A stretch of 13,216 bases of DNA from JAERML01 sp035687895 (GTDB lineage Bacteria; Bacteroidota; Ignavibacteria; UBA10030; UBA6906). Below, in pieces: positions 6,875 to 13,216 of this stretch; the stretch's first letter is position 1, and every line of letters starts with the position of its first letter. Below the pieces are notes generated by a model. It searched no databases, was not told where the DNA came from, and saw only the letters and a program-made list of their open reading frames with translations. The position numbers and the translations under genes were made by a program. The stretch lies in assembly GCA_035687895.1 (NCBI GenBank), contig DASRUE010000120.1, positions 1-13,216 of the forward strand. The letters are read 5' to 3'.

Positions 6875-8014
6875 ATGGACTCTTCACACCGCATCCATTT
6901 CCTGGATTACCTCCGCGGCTTTGCCGTGGTCGTCATGGTAGTGGGACACAGCATCGACTCCGTGCTCAGTATGGATGCCCGCGCAACGGAGATCTTCCGC
7001 CTGTACGATGCCGTCAGAGGTTTCACCGCACCCATCTTCCTTTTTGTCGCAGGCTATGCATTCATTGTTGCAACCCGGAAGCGGTGGAATGAATTCGTCG
7101 TTTTGGGTCGGCCTGTGCTGAGACGCGTCACAAAGATGTTTTTGCTTCTCCTGCTCGGCTACGTGTTGCACTTTCCGTTCTTCTCTTTCGCAAAACTGGT
7201 GCACGACACCGGCCCCGGGGAATATGCCCAGTTCTTCCAGGTGGACGTCCTGCATTGTTTAGCCGTCAGCATTTTGCTGCTACAGGTGGTGATTCTTCTC
7301 GCCCGGACGCCGGGAAGGTTCGTCGTGACAACGCTGATCATGACAATCGTTCTGATGATGGCAAGTCCATTGGTGTGGAGTGTGGATCTCGCATCGGTCG
7401 TTTCTCCATTCCTGTCGCCATATTTCAATCAGCAACAGGTCTCTATCTTCCCGCTCTTCCCCTATGCGGGGTTCCTTTTTTCCGGGGTTGTCGTCGGACA
7501 CTTGTTCCTTGCCGCACGGCGGGAAGGGAGGGAACGTGTGATGATCCTCCGTATGGTGATTGCGGGCGTCGCTGCAATCGTCTGCGGTATTGTGTTTGAT
7601 GTGTTGCCGGTGACATTCTACCCCCCGCATGACTACTGGAAAACGAGCCCGAACTTCTTCCTCATCAGGATCGGCGCCGTATTGTTGGTGACAGGAGGGT
7701 TTGCATTGCTGAGGAGCCTCCCTGATGTTGTCGAACGACACCTCGTCACGCTTGGACAGGCCTCTCTGATGGTATATGCTGTGCATCTGATCCTCGTCTA
7801 CGGCTCGTCCGCGAACGATGGCCTGGCGCAAATCGTTGGCCAGACGCTGGCCTATCATCAGGCATTTGTCGTCGGGGCGCTGGTGCTGTTCCTGATGATT
7901 GCTCTCGTTCACGGCTGGAATTATCTTCGAACGCACCACTACGTCCCCTCACGTGTGGTGCAAGCGGGGTTCGCGAGCTCGCTGCTCTATTTATTCTTCA
8001 CGAAGCCCTGGTAA
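6875..8014 (+). CDS. Multi-pass membrane acyltransferase-like protein (DUF1624/acyltransferase type), copy 1
   Basis: A 379-residue, very hydrophobic protein with about ten predicted membrane segments by eye. Seen: the N-terminal signature FLDYLRGFAVVVM..GH (D11, R14, H25), then APIFLFVAGYAF (52-63), DVLHCLAVS (124-132), FPLFPYAGFLFSG, YPPHDYWKTSP, and SLMVYAVHLILVYG near the end. The opening motif with an early histidine is shared by the acyltransferase-3 and heparan-glucosaminide N-acetyltransferase/DUF1624 groups, which move acyl groups across or at the membrane. The donor and acceptor here are not known. ATG 6875 is preferred to GTG 6836 because it starts just before the first conserved segment. 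However, it follows a possible terminator with hardly any SD. It is a tandem paralog of the next gene, 38 bp away. Confidence 0.75.
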   Translation: MDSSHRIHFLDYLRGFAVVVMVVGHSIDSVLSMDARATEIFRLYDAVRGFTAPIFLFVAGYAFIVATRKRWNEFVVLGRPVLRRVTKMFLLLLLGYVLHFPFFSFAKLVHDTGPGEYAQFFQVDVLHCLAVSILLLQVVILLARTPGRFVVTTLIMTIVLMMASPLVWSVDLASVVSPFLSPYFNQQQVSIFPLFPYAGFLFSGVVVGHLFLAARREGRERVMILRMVIAGVAAIVCGIVFDVLPVTFYPPHDYWKTSPNFFLIRIGAVLLVTGGFALLRSLPDVVERHLVTLGQASLMVYAVHLILVYGSSANDGLAQIVGQTLAYHQAFVVGALVLFLMIALVHGWNYLRTHHYVPSRVVQAGFASSLLYLFFTKPW

Positions 8015-8052
8015 GTCAACGCTCTCCATCCCGAATCCCGGGAGACACAAGC

Positions 8053-9249
8053 ATGACCGTTGTCCCGCGTAGCTCCGTGTCCCCTGTGCCGACCCGCCGG
8101 CTCGAGTTCATTGATCTTCTCCGTGGTTGGGCCGTGATCGTCATGATTGAGACGCACGTCGTAAACGCAACACTCACCCAGGCAATCCTCGAGAGCGATC
8201 CCTTTCAGTATGTCAAGTTCCTCAACGGACTTGTTGCCCCGTCGTTCCTCTTCGCGTCGGGTCTTGCGTTCGCCGTTACTACGCGCCGCAAGCTGAGCAA
8301 TTACCTTGCATTTGGTCCCAAGCTCACGAAACAATTCGGTCGCCTTCTCTTCGTGCTCCTCATCGGCTACATTCTTCATCTCCCGAAGTTCTCTCTCTCA
8401 AAGCTTCTGACCGAAACTACCGAGGGTCAGTGGCAGATATTCATGCAGGCGGATGTGCTCCACTGCATTGCTGTCAGTCTGCTCATCCTGCAAGTGCTTC
8501 TTCTTATTCTGAAAACTGAACGAAAGCTCTACACCGTTACCGGTGTACTCACGCTGGCGATCTTGTTCGCAACACCGGTGATGTGGGGGGTCGACTTCTG
8601 GACAATTCTTCCCTGGCCTTTTGCCGCCTACATGAATGGTCTCCGGTTCTCCCAGTTTCCACTTTTTCCCTGGTCTGTGTTTCTCTTTGCCGGCGCGATC
8701 TGCGGGTACCTTTATATGGAAGGGAAGGAGGGGCGGATACCCGTGCGAGCAATGAAGAACGATGGCGGGGTGATGCGGTCGTTCATGTGGGGAGGTGCAG
8801 GCATCATTCTCCTGTCGTTCATCATCGAGCCGCTGGCGGGGGGCATCTATCCCACATACGACTACTGGCGATTTAGTCCGAGCTTTGTACTGCTCCGTCT
8901 CGGTATTGTTCTCTTCCTTCTGGGAGGAATGTTCTTCTTCGAGCAGAAGGGAGGAGTTGCTGCTACGTCGCCGGTGACGCTTGTTGGGCGCGAGTCACTT
9001 ATCGTCTACGCAACGCATCTTCTCCTCATCTACGGCAACTTCGGCACGTTCAATTTTCGGACCGAGGTGAATCACACGTTCGGTTATATGCAGGCATTCA
9101 TCACCACCGCCATTCTTCTCGTTCTGATGTATGGTCTTGCTCTGGTATGGAGCAGGATCAAACGCGGCGAGCGAAAGTGGAAACGCGCCGCAGAGCTGGT
9201 AACGGCTCTGGCTTTTCTGCTTGTGTTCCTGTTTGGGCCGGGTGAGTGA
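8053..9249 (+). CDS. Multi-pass membrane acyltransferase-like protein (DUF1624/acyltransferase type), copy 2
   Basis: A 398-residue polytopic membrane protein, paralogous to the gene just upstream. Matching blocks in the same order are: FIDLLRGWAVIVM..TH (D21, R24, H35), APSFLFASGLAFAV, QADVLHCIAVSLLILQV (about 132-148), FPLFPWSVFLFAG, YDYWRFSPSFVLLRLG and SLIVYATHLLLIYG. The two differ in the first extramembrane loop and in the C-terminus, which is more basic here (RIKRGERKWKR) before a final hydrophobic stretch. The start is supported by GGGAGA about 9 nt before ATG 8053. It is presumably co-transcribed with copy 1. A role in acylating or capping a cell-envelope glycan or lipid would fit the family, but no substrate can be read from the sequence. 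Confidence 0.75.
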   Translation: MTVVPRSSVSPVPTRRLEFIDLLRGWAVIVMIETHVVNATLTQAILESDPFQYVKFLNGLVAPSFLFASGLAFAVTTRRKLSNYLAFGPKLTKQFGRLLFVLLIGYILHLPKFSLSKLLTETTEGQWQIFMQADVLHCIAVSLLILQVLLLILKTERKLYTVTGVLTLAILFATPVMWGVDFWTILPWPFAAYMNGLRFSQFPLFPWSVFLFAGAICGYLYMEGKEGRIPVRAMKNDGGVMRSFMWGGAGIILLSFIIEPLAGGIYPTYDYWRFSPSFVLLRLGIVLFLLGGMFFFEQKGGVAATSPVTLVGRESLIVYATHLLLIYGNFGTFNFRTEVNHTFGYMQAFITTAILLVLMYGLALVWSRIKRGERKWKRAAELVTALAFLLVFLFGPGE

Positions 9250-9251
9250 GC

Positions 9252-9266
9252 AATTGTCATACAATT
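9252..9266 (+). repeat. Short inverted repeat AATTGT-3-ACAATT
   Basis: Perfect 6-bp arms (9252-9257 and 9261-9266) around CAT, starting 2 bp after the stop of the second acyltransferase gene. No T-run follows, so it does not look like a terminator. Its arms match the core of the larger inverted repeat at 9432-9452. Confidence 0.45.
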
Positions 9267-9431
9267 CTGCAAGTCCCTCCATCTGTTCCACCGTCCCCTG
9301 CTGGCATGCAACCTGTTATCTCTAGGTAGTAGATCTTCACCGTCCGGCACGCAACCTTCCAGATTTAGCTGTTCTTGCAGTGTGTCTGGTCAAGGGTGTG
9401 TTGTATACCTTCGAGCAACTGCTGAATAATT

Positions 9432-9452
9432 CAATTGTCGTGTAGACAATTG
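9432..9452 (+). promoter_or_regulatory. Perfect 21-bp inverted repeat (operator candidate) upstream of the hydrogenase genes
   Basis: CAATTGTC (9432-9439), GTGTA, GACAATTG (9445-9452): perfect 8-bp arms with a 5-bp centre, 61 bp before the small-subunit ATG. It is placed where a dimeric regulator could act on the hydrogenase promoter. It does not match the CRP or FNR half sites. The rest of the 264-bp gap (9250-9513) holds no gene, and I could not pick a confident -35/-10 pair. Confidence 0.5.
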
Positions 9453-9513
9453 CATCACCTGTCACCGTTCTTCAAGTCTCATCGCCACATTCGTCGTCAA
9501 AAGGAGGCAGTGT

Positions 9514-10461
9514 ATGAAACACCTGATCTCCAGGAGGGAATTCGTTCAGTGGGCAGTTGCTGCTCCAGCGGCCTACAGTACTGTTGAAGCATTCCTCCCA
9601 CGCCTGGCTGCTGCGCTGCAGGAAGCTGTGAAGGAGTATCCCATCATCTGGCTGCAGGCATCAACATGCAGTGGCTGTTCGGTTTCCGTCATCAACACGA
9701 TTCATCCCAGCATCAAGAACGTCATTATTGAGCAGGTTCTTCCGGGTCATAAGCTCAACCTGTTGTATCACGGCACCCTCATGGCAGCGACGGGTTCGCT
9801 CTCGCTTGACGTTGCGCGGTCAACGGCTGACAAGTTCAAAGGCAAGTACGTTTTTATTGTTGAAGGCGCAATTCCAACGAAAGATGACGGCATCTATGGA
9901 ACGCTTGGCGAAGAGAGGTCCACGCCAATCACGATGTTGAAATGGGTTGACCTGCTGGGACGCAATGCCATGGCAACGCTCACCGTCGGCACATGCGCCG
10001 CGTACGGGGGGCTGTCTGCGGCGGATCCCAACCCGAGTGGCAGCAAGGGAGTCACGGATGTGTACAAGACATTGAACATCACGACACCGGTGATCAACAT
10101 TCCGGGATGTCCATGCCACCCTGATTGGTTTATCGGAACGGTGTCAAAGATCCTGCTGTATGGACTGCCACAGGCCCGCGAGCTCGACGACCAGGGACGC
10201 TTGAAGTTGTTCTTCGGCCGCTCGGTGCACAGCAGGTGCATCAATCGCGACTATCTTGATGACGCAATTTTCGCAACGAAGTTCGGTGAAGAAGGCTGCC
10301 TGTTGGAGCTTGGATGCAAGGGACCGTTCACGAATGCGGATTGTCCCATCCGGTTATGGAATGGCAGCGTCAACTGGTGCATCGGTGCAGGCGCACCATG
10401 TATCGGTTGTGCGGAAAGCGGATTCCCTGATGCCCATTCACCAATCTATCAACGGAGGTGA
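9514..10461 (+). CDS. [NiFe]-hydrogenase small subunit, Tat-exported, three [4Fe-4S] clusters
   Basis: The electron-transfer subunit of a [NiFe] hydrogenase, 315 residues. Seen: a twin-arginine signal SRREFVQWA (6-14). Proximal cluster ligands are C52, C55 (TCSGCS), C161 (GTCAAYGG) and C199 (PGCPCHP). Distal cluster ligands are H239, C242, C262 and C268 (HSRC, EGCLLELGCKGP). Medial cluster ligands are C277, C289, C296 and C299 (ADCP, NWCIG, PCIGC). Most group 1 enzymes have Pro where C289 stands and carry a medial [3Fe-4S]; here a [4Fe-4S] is expected. C201 is an extra cysteine. The two additional proximal Cys of oxygen-tolerant enzymes are Gly (G54 and G166). There is no C-terminal membrane helix, so the protein is probably a soluble exported partner of the next gene. 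A very strong AAGGAGG lies 6 nt before the ATG. The family subgroup is unresolved. Confidence 0.95.
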   Translation: MKHLISRREFVQWAVAAPAAYSTVEAFLPRLAAALQEAVKEYPIIWLQASTCSGCSVSVINTIHPSIKNVIIEQVLPGHKLNLLYHGTLMAATGSLSLDVARSTADKFKGKYVFIVEGAIPTKDDGIYGTLGEERSTPITMLKWVDLLGRNAMATLTVGTCAAYGGLSAADPNPSGSKGVTDVYKTLNITTPVINIPGCPCHPDWFIGTVSKILLYGLPQARELDDQGRLKLFFGRSVHSRCINRDYLDDAIFATKFGEEGCLLELGCKGPFTNADCPIRLWNGSVNWCIGAGAPCIGCAESGFPDAHSPIYQRR

Positions 10462-10468
10462 GTGAGAA

Positions 10469-11959
10469 ATGAATACACTGAAAACAAATATCGTGATCGA
10501 TCCGATGACGCGGATCGAGGGTCATTTGAAGCTCGAAGCCACGGTGGAAAGCGGCAAGGTGGTCAATGCAAGAGTCGGCGGCACCCTGTACCGGGGGTTT
10601 GAGCAGATACTTCAGGGTCGTAATCCGCTCGATGCAATCCAGATCACTCAACGGTTCTGCGGCGTCTGTCCTACGCCGCACGCGATTGCTTCAGCACAGG
10701 CGCTCGAGAATGCCTTCGGCATAACACCTCCTCCAAACGGACGGATCATCAGGAACATCATGCAGGGGGGAAACTACATCCAGTCGCACGTGTTGCATTT
10801 TTATCACCTTGCGTCTCTCGACTACTACCGCGGCCCGGATGTTCCTCCGTTTGTGCCGAGATACGAGGCGGACTATCGTGTTCCCAAGGCGGTCCAGGAC
10901 GCGCTGATCGATCACTATATCAAGGCCTATCAGATTAGACTCAAGGCCCATGAGTTGTGTGCGATCTGGGCGGGGAAGATGCCACACCTTGCCTCGATTG
11001 TTCCTGGTGGCGTCTCTATCATACCTCGCATTGACAACATCACTACCTCACTCTGGCGATTGAAGGAGCTGACGGAATTCATCGACAATGTCTATCTGCC
11101 TGATGTCATCACAGTGGCGGGTGTGTACAGGGACTATTTTAGCATTGGTGCAGGCTGCAGGAAGCTTCTCTCCTTTGGGTTGTTTGATCTCGACAGTACG
11201 CCCGACGTGATAAAACGAAAGCGGTACTTCCCCATGGGAAGAATGAAGAACAACAGCCTTGAGGCTGTAGATCCGTCGAAGATTACAGAAGACGTGAGGC
11301 ATTCATGGTACGATTCTCCGAGTCATAGACCCCCAACCAAAGAGGAAACGTTGCCCAACCCAACAAAGTCAGGAGCATATTCCTGGCTCAAGGCTCCGCG
11401 TTACGACAACGAGGCGTATGAGGTTGGCCCTCTCGCACGCATCATGATGGCGTATCGAACGAAATCGAACCCCAAGGTTGTCAAGCTTGTCGACGAAGTT
11501 CTCTCAACGCTGAGCGTGAAGCCGGACGATTTGTATTCCGTGATGGGAAGACACATCGCTCGCGCGGTCGAATGTAAGGTGGTCGCCGACGAGATGACAG
11601 ATATGATCATGCAGGTGAAGCTTGAAGCACCTGTGTGTACAGAACACCAGATCCCCGAATCGGCGCAGGGGATGGGACTCTGGTGTGCAGCGCGAGGAGC
11701 GCTGGGTCACTGGATTGAAATCAAGAACAGTAAGATTGCGCGCTACCAGGCAGTCGTCCCGACCACTTGGAATGCTTCACCACATGACGACAGAGACAAG
11801 CCAGGCCCCATCGAGCAAGCCATGGTCGGTACTGAGATTGAAGACACCGACAACCCGTTTGCCCTTGCCCGGATCATCCGCTCATTTGACCCATGCATTG
11901 CGTGTGCAGTGCATATTGTTGGGCCAAACGGGACATCAAAAGGATTTCGTGTCGTGTGA
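10469..11959 (+). CDS. [NiFe]-hydrogenase large (catalytic) subunit
   Basis: Carries the Ni-Fe(CN)2CO site that splits or forms H2; 496 residues, rather short for group 1. Seen: TRIEGH with the conserved Glu (E17), the N-terminal nickel motif RFCGVCPTPH (C64, C67, H71), a WAGKMPH stretch, and the C-terminal motif DPCIACAVH (C476, C479, H482). The first of the C-terminal cysteines is a true TGC, not TGA, so this is not a NiFeSe enzyme. A 14-residue tail (IVGPNGTSKGFRVV) follows H482 and should be removed by the protease encoded next. The gene has no signal of its own and should be exported together with the small subunit by the Tat route. Its SD, GGAGGTGA, overlaps the end of the small-subunit gene. 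Its stop overlaps the protease GTG. Confidence 0.96.
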   Translation: MNTLKTNIVIDPMTRIEGHLKLEATVESGKVVNARVGGTLYRGFEQILQGRNPLDAIQITQRFCGVCPTPHAIASAQALENAFGITPPPNGRIIRNIMQGGNYIQSHVLHFYHLASLDYYRGPDVPPFVPRYEADYRVPKAVQDALIDHYIKAYQIRLKAHELCAIWAGKMPHLASIVPGGVSIIPRIDNITTSLWRLKELTEFIDNVYLPDVITVAGVYRDYFSIGAGCRKLLSFGLFDLDSTPDVIKRKRYFPMGRMKNNSLEAVDPSKITEDVRHSWYDSPSHRPPTKEETLPNPTKSGAYSWLKAPRYDNEAYEVGPLARIMMAYRTKSNPKVVKLVDEVLSTLSVKPDDLYSVMGRHIARAVECKVVADEMTDMIMQVKLEAPVCTEHQIPESAQGMGLWCAARGALGHWIEIKNSKIARYQAVVPTTWNASPHDDRDKPGPIEQAMVGTEIEDTDNPFALARIIRSFDPCIACAVHIVGPNGTSKGFRVV

Positions 11960-12435
11960 ATGCTGAAAAGAAAGTTCTCGTGCTGGGTGTTGGAAATCTG
12001 CTGCTGGGTGACGAAGGGATCGGTGTTCACATCGCTCAGCACCTGCAGCATCTTCCTCTGCCTGCGAACGTGGATGTTGTTGATGGCGCCACCGGTGGAT
12101 TTGAGTTGTTGGAACATGTGCTCGGCAAGAACAAGGTGATTGTTGTTGATGCGATCGATGCTCCTGCTTCCGCGGGGACGGTCGTACGTCTGAACCCGGA
12201 AGATGTTCGTCGCGAGCTATCCCCATTGTCCTTTCACCAATCAGGAATCCATGAGCTGCTACACTACTGCTCACGCTATCTGCCGGAAACCGAAATTGTG
12301 ATTCTCGGTGCCGTGCCGGAGCGGATAGACACGCCGGGAATTGGTCTCAGTGAATCCATGAAAAACTCAATGGAGAAGCTCATTGCGGTCGTATTGCAGG
12401 AGGCAACTGTGGCGGCGAGTAGTATCACCTCCTGA
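11956..12435 (+). CDS. HyaD/HybD-family hydrogenase maturation endopeptidase
   Basis: A 159-residue nickel-dependent endopeptidase that clips the C-terminal tail of the large subunit after nickel is inserted, closing the active site. Seen: VLGVGNLLLGDEGIGVH (9-25) with E20, VVDGATGGFELLE (41-53) with D43, VIVVDAIDAP with D65, and LSFHQSGIHELL with H94. E20, D65 and H94 line up with the nickel-binding Glu, Asp and His known from E. coli HybD. GTG 11956 is chosen because it sits a few residues before the first strand, overlaps the large-subunit stop by 4 bp (GTGA), and has AAGGA upstream. The frame is open further upstream, but that would add non-homologous residues. The substrate is evidently the large subunit next door. 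Confidence 0.93.
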   Translation: MNAEKKVLVLGVGNLLLGDEGIGVHIAQHLQHLPLPANVDVVDGATGGFELLEHVLGKNKVIVVDAIDAPASAGTVVRLNPEDVRRELSPLSFHQSGIHELLHYCSRYLPETEIVILGAVPERIDTPGIGLSESMKNSMEKLIAVVLQEATVAASSITS

Positions 12436-12477
12436 CCCCTTCCGTTTTCTGGCTCAGTCTGCGGTCACGCATCTTTC

Positions 12478-12506
12478 TTGACCTTCCCATCTGTTTTCCC
12501 TATTCT
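12478..12506 (+). promoter_or_regulatory. Sigma70-type promoter for gpmA
   Basis: TTGACC (12478-12483) and TATTCT (12501-12506) are 17 bp apart, 5/6 and 4/6 matches to the consensus. A transcript would start near 12513, about 40 bp before the gpmA ATG. The 116-bp gap contains nothing else recognised and no clear terminator for the hydrogenase operon. Confidence 0.45.
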
Positions 12507-12551
12507 ATGCTTGCCTCATACGTACTTCTCATAGTTACGAAGGACCTGACT

Positions 12552-13216
12552 ATGTACACAGTTGTTCTTCTCCGTCACGGCGAATCACAATGGAACCTGG
12601 AGAACCGTTTTACCGGCTGGGTGGACGTCGATCTTTCGCCCAAAGGAGTGGAAGAAGCGCGGAAGGGAGGCCGGACGCTGCGGGAACAAGGATACGTCTT
12701 CGATGTGGCGTACACGTCTGTTTTGAAGCGCGCCATCCGGACACTCTGGCTCACGCTCGATGAAATGGACCAGATGTGGATCCCGATTCATCACTCATGG
12801 CGTCTGAACGAACGCCACTACGGTGCACTCCAGGGACTCAACAAAGCGGAGATGGCTGCGAAGTATGGAGAGCAGCAAGTTCACATCTGGCGCCGGAGTT
12901 ACGACATCCAGCCACCAGCCCTGGAACCCACGCACCCGATGTATCCCGGCAAGGACGCACGGTACAAGGACATGTCTCCCAAGGATATCCCTCTTACCGA
13001 ATGCCTGAAAGACACCGTGGCGCGCTTCCTCCCATACTGGCACGAGGTCATCGCTCCCACGATCAAGAGCGGAAAGCGGGTGATCATTGCTGCCCACGGG
13101 AACAGCTTGCGCGCGCTGGTGAAGTACCTGGACGGCATCTCGGACGACGCCATCACTGGACTGAATATTCCCACCGGGATTCCGCTGCTCTATGAACTCG
13201 ACGATAACCTCAAACC
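12552..13216 (+). CDS. gpmA: 2,3-bisphosphoglycerate-dependent phosphoglycerate mutase (3' end outside window)
   Basis: A cytoplasmic glycolysis/gluconeogenesis enzyme that interconverts 3- and 2-phosphoglycerate through a phosphohistidine. The first 221 codons are present; the family has about 230-250, so only the tail is missing. Seen: LLRHGESQWN with the phosphorylated H9, R60, the NERHYGALQG stretch with E87, the substrate loop around W113-R114-R115-S116-Y117, and AAHGNSLRALVKYL with the second catalytic H182. These mark the cofactor-dependent dPGM type, not GpmI. ATG 12552 follows AGGA at an 8-nt spacing. It appears to have its own promoter, so it is a separate unit from the hydrogenase genes. 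Confidence 0.97.
   Translation, partial: MYTVVLLRHGESQWNLENRFTGWVDVDLSPKGVEEARKGGRTLREQGYVFDVAYTSVLKRAIRTLWLTLDEMDQMWIPIHHSWRLNERHYGALQGLNKAEMAAKYGEQQVHIWRRSYDIQPPALEPTHPMYPGKDARYKDMSPKDIPLTECLKDTVARFLPYWHEVIAPTIKSGKRVIIAAHGNSLRALVKYLDGISDDAITGLNIPTGIPLLYELDDNLK

Noticed and set aside
7280..7939. A 219-codon open frame on the minus strand
   Set aside because: It is antisense to the first acyltransferase-like gene. Its composition (rich in His, Asp, Gln and Arg) is what the reverse complement of hydrophobic coding sequence gives.
9252..9266. Rho-independent terminator after the second acyltransferase gene
   Set aside because: The stem is AT-rich and short, and no T-run follows it.
9296..9345. 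Sigma54 promoter (TGGCA- and CGGCACG-like strings)
   Set aside because: The GG and GC elements are not at the required spacing, and no full match to the sigma54 consensus was found.
11881..11959. NiFeSe hydrogenase, prompted by the medial-cluster Cys
   Set aside because: The C-terminal nickel motif is DPCIAC with TGC and TGT codons and no in-frame TGA for selenocysteine.

Overview
The window comes from a bacterium of moderate GC content. The ftsH/hpt/tilS cluster, a tRNA(CAU) with a G1-U72 end pair and no encoded CCA, and the general look of the proteins suggest the Bacteroidota/Ignavibacteria/Chlorobi side of the tree. That placement is an inference; there is no rRNA or other decisive marker here.

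Left part, minus strand (1-2591): a tRNA with anticodon CAU, then tilS (tRNA-Ile lysidine synthetase), hpt (hypoxanthine phosphoribosyltransferase) and the 5' end of ftsH (membrane AAA protease). This is the widespread tilS-hpt-ftsH housekeeping order. The tRNA lies 146 bp upstream of tilS on the same strand.

Squalene block, plus strand (2741-6334): a good sigma70-type promoter precedes a SnoaL/NTF2-like gene broken by three frameshifts. It is followed by hpnC, hpnD and hpnE, which together convert farnesyl diphosphate to squalene through presqualene diphosphate and hydroxysqualene. hpnC has no ATG/GTG/TTG start upstream of its conserved N-terminal motif. hpnE has a better-placed ribosome binding site on a six-codon ORF just ahead of it. 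No cyclase for squalene is in the window.

Middle, plus strand (6443-9249): a stand-alone CheY-like receiver protein, a possible terminator, and two tandem paralogous multi-pass membrane proteins of the acyltransferase/DUF1624 type.

Hydrogenase block, plus strand (9252-12435): two inverted repeats lie in the 264-bp leader. The genes are a Tat-exported [NiFe]-hydrogenase small subunit, the large subunit, and the HyaD/HybD-type protease that trims the large subunit. The small subunit has a full cysteine set for three [4Fe-4S] clusters: a Cys replaces the usual Pro at the medial cluster. It has no C-terminal membrane anchor, and no cytochrome b or hyp maturation genes are present. This suggests a soluble exported uptake-type dimer whose electron acceptor lies elsewhere.

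Right edge: a sigma70-like promoter and gpmA (phosphoglycerate mutase), cut by the window end.
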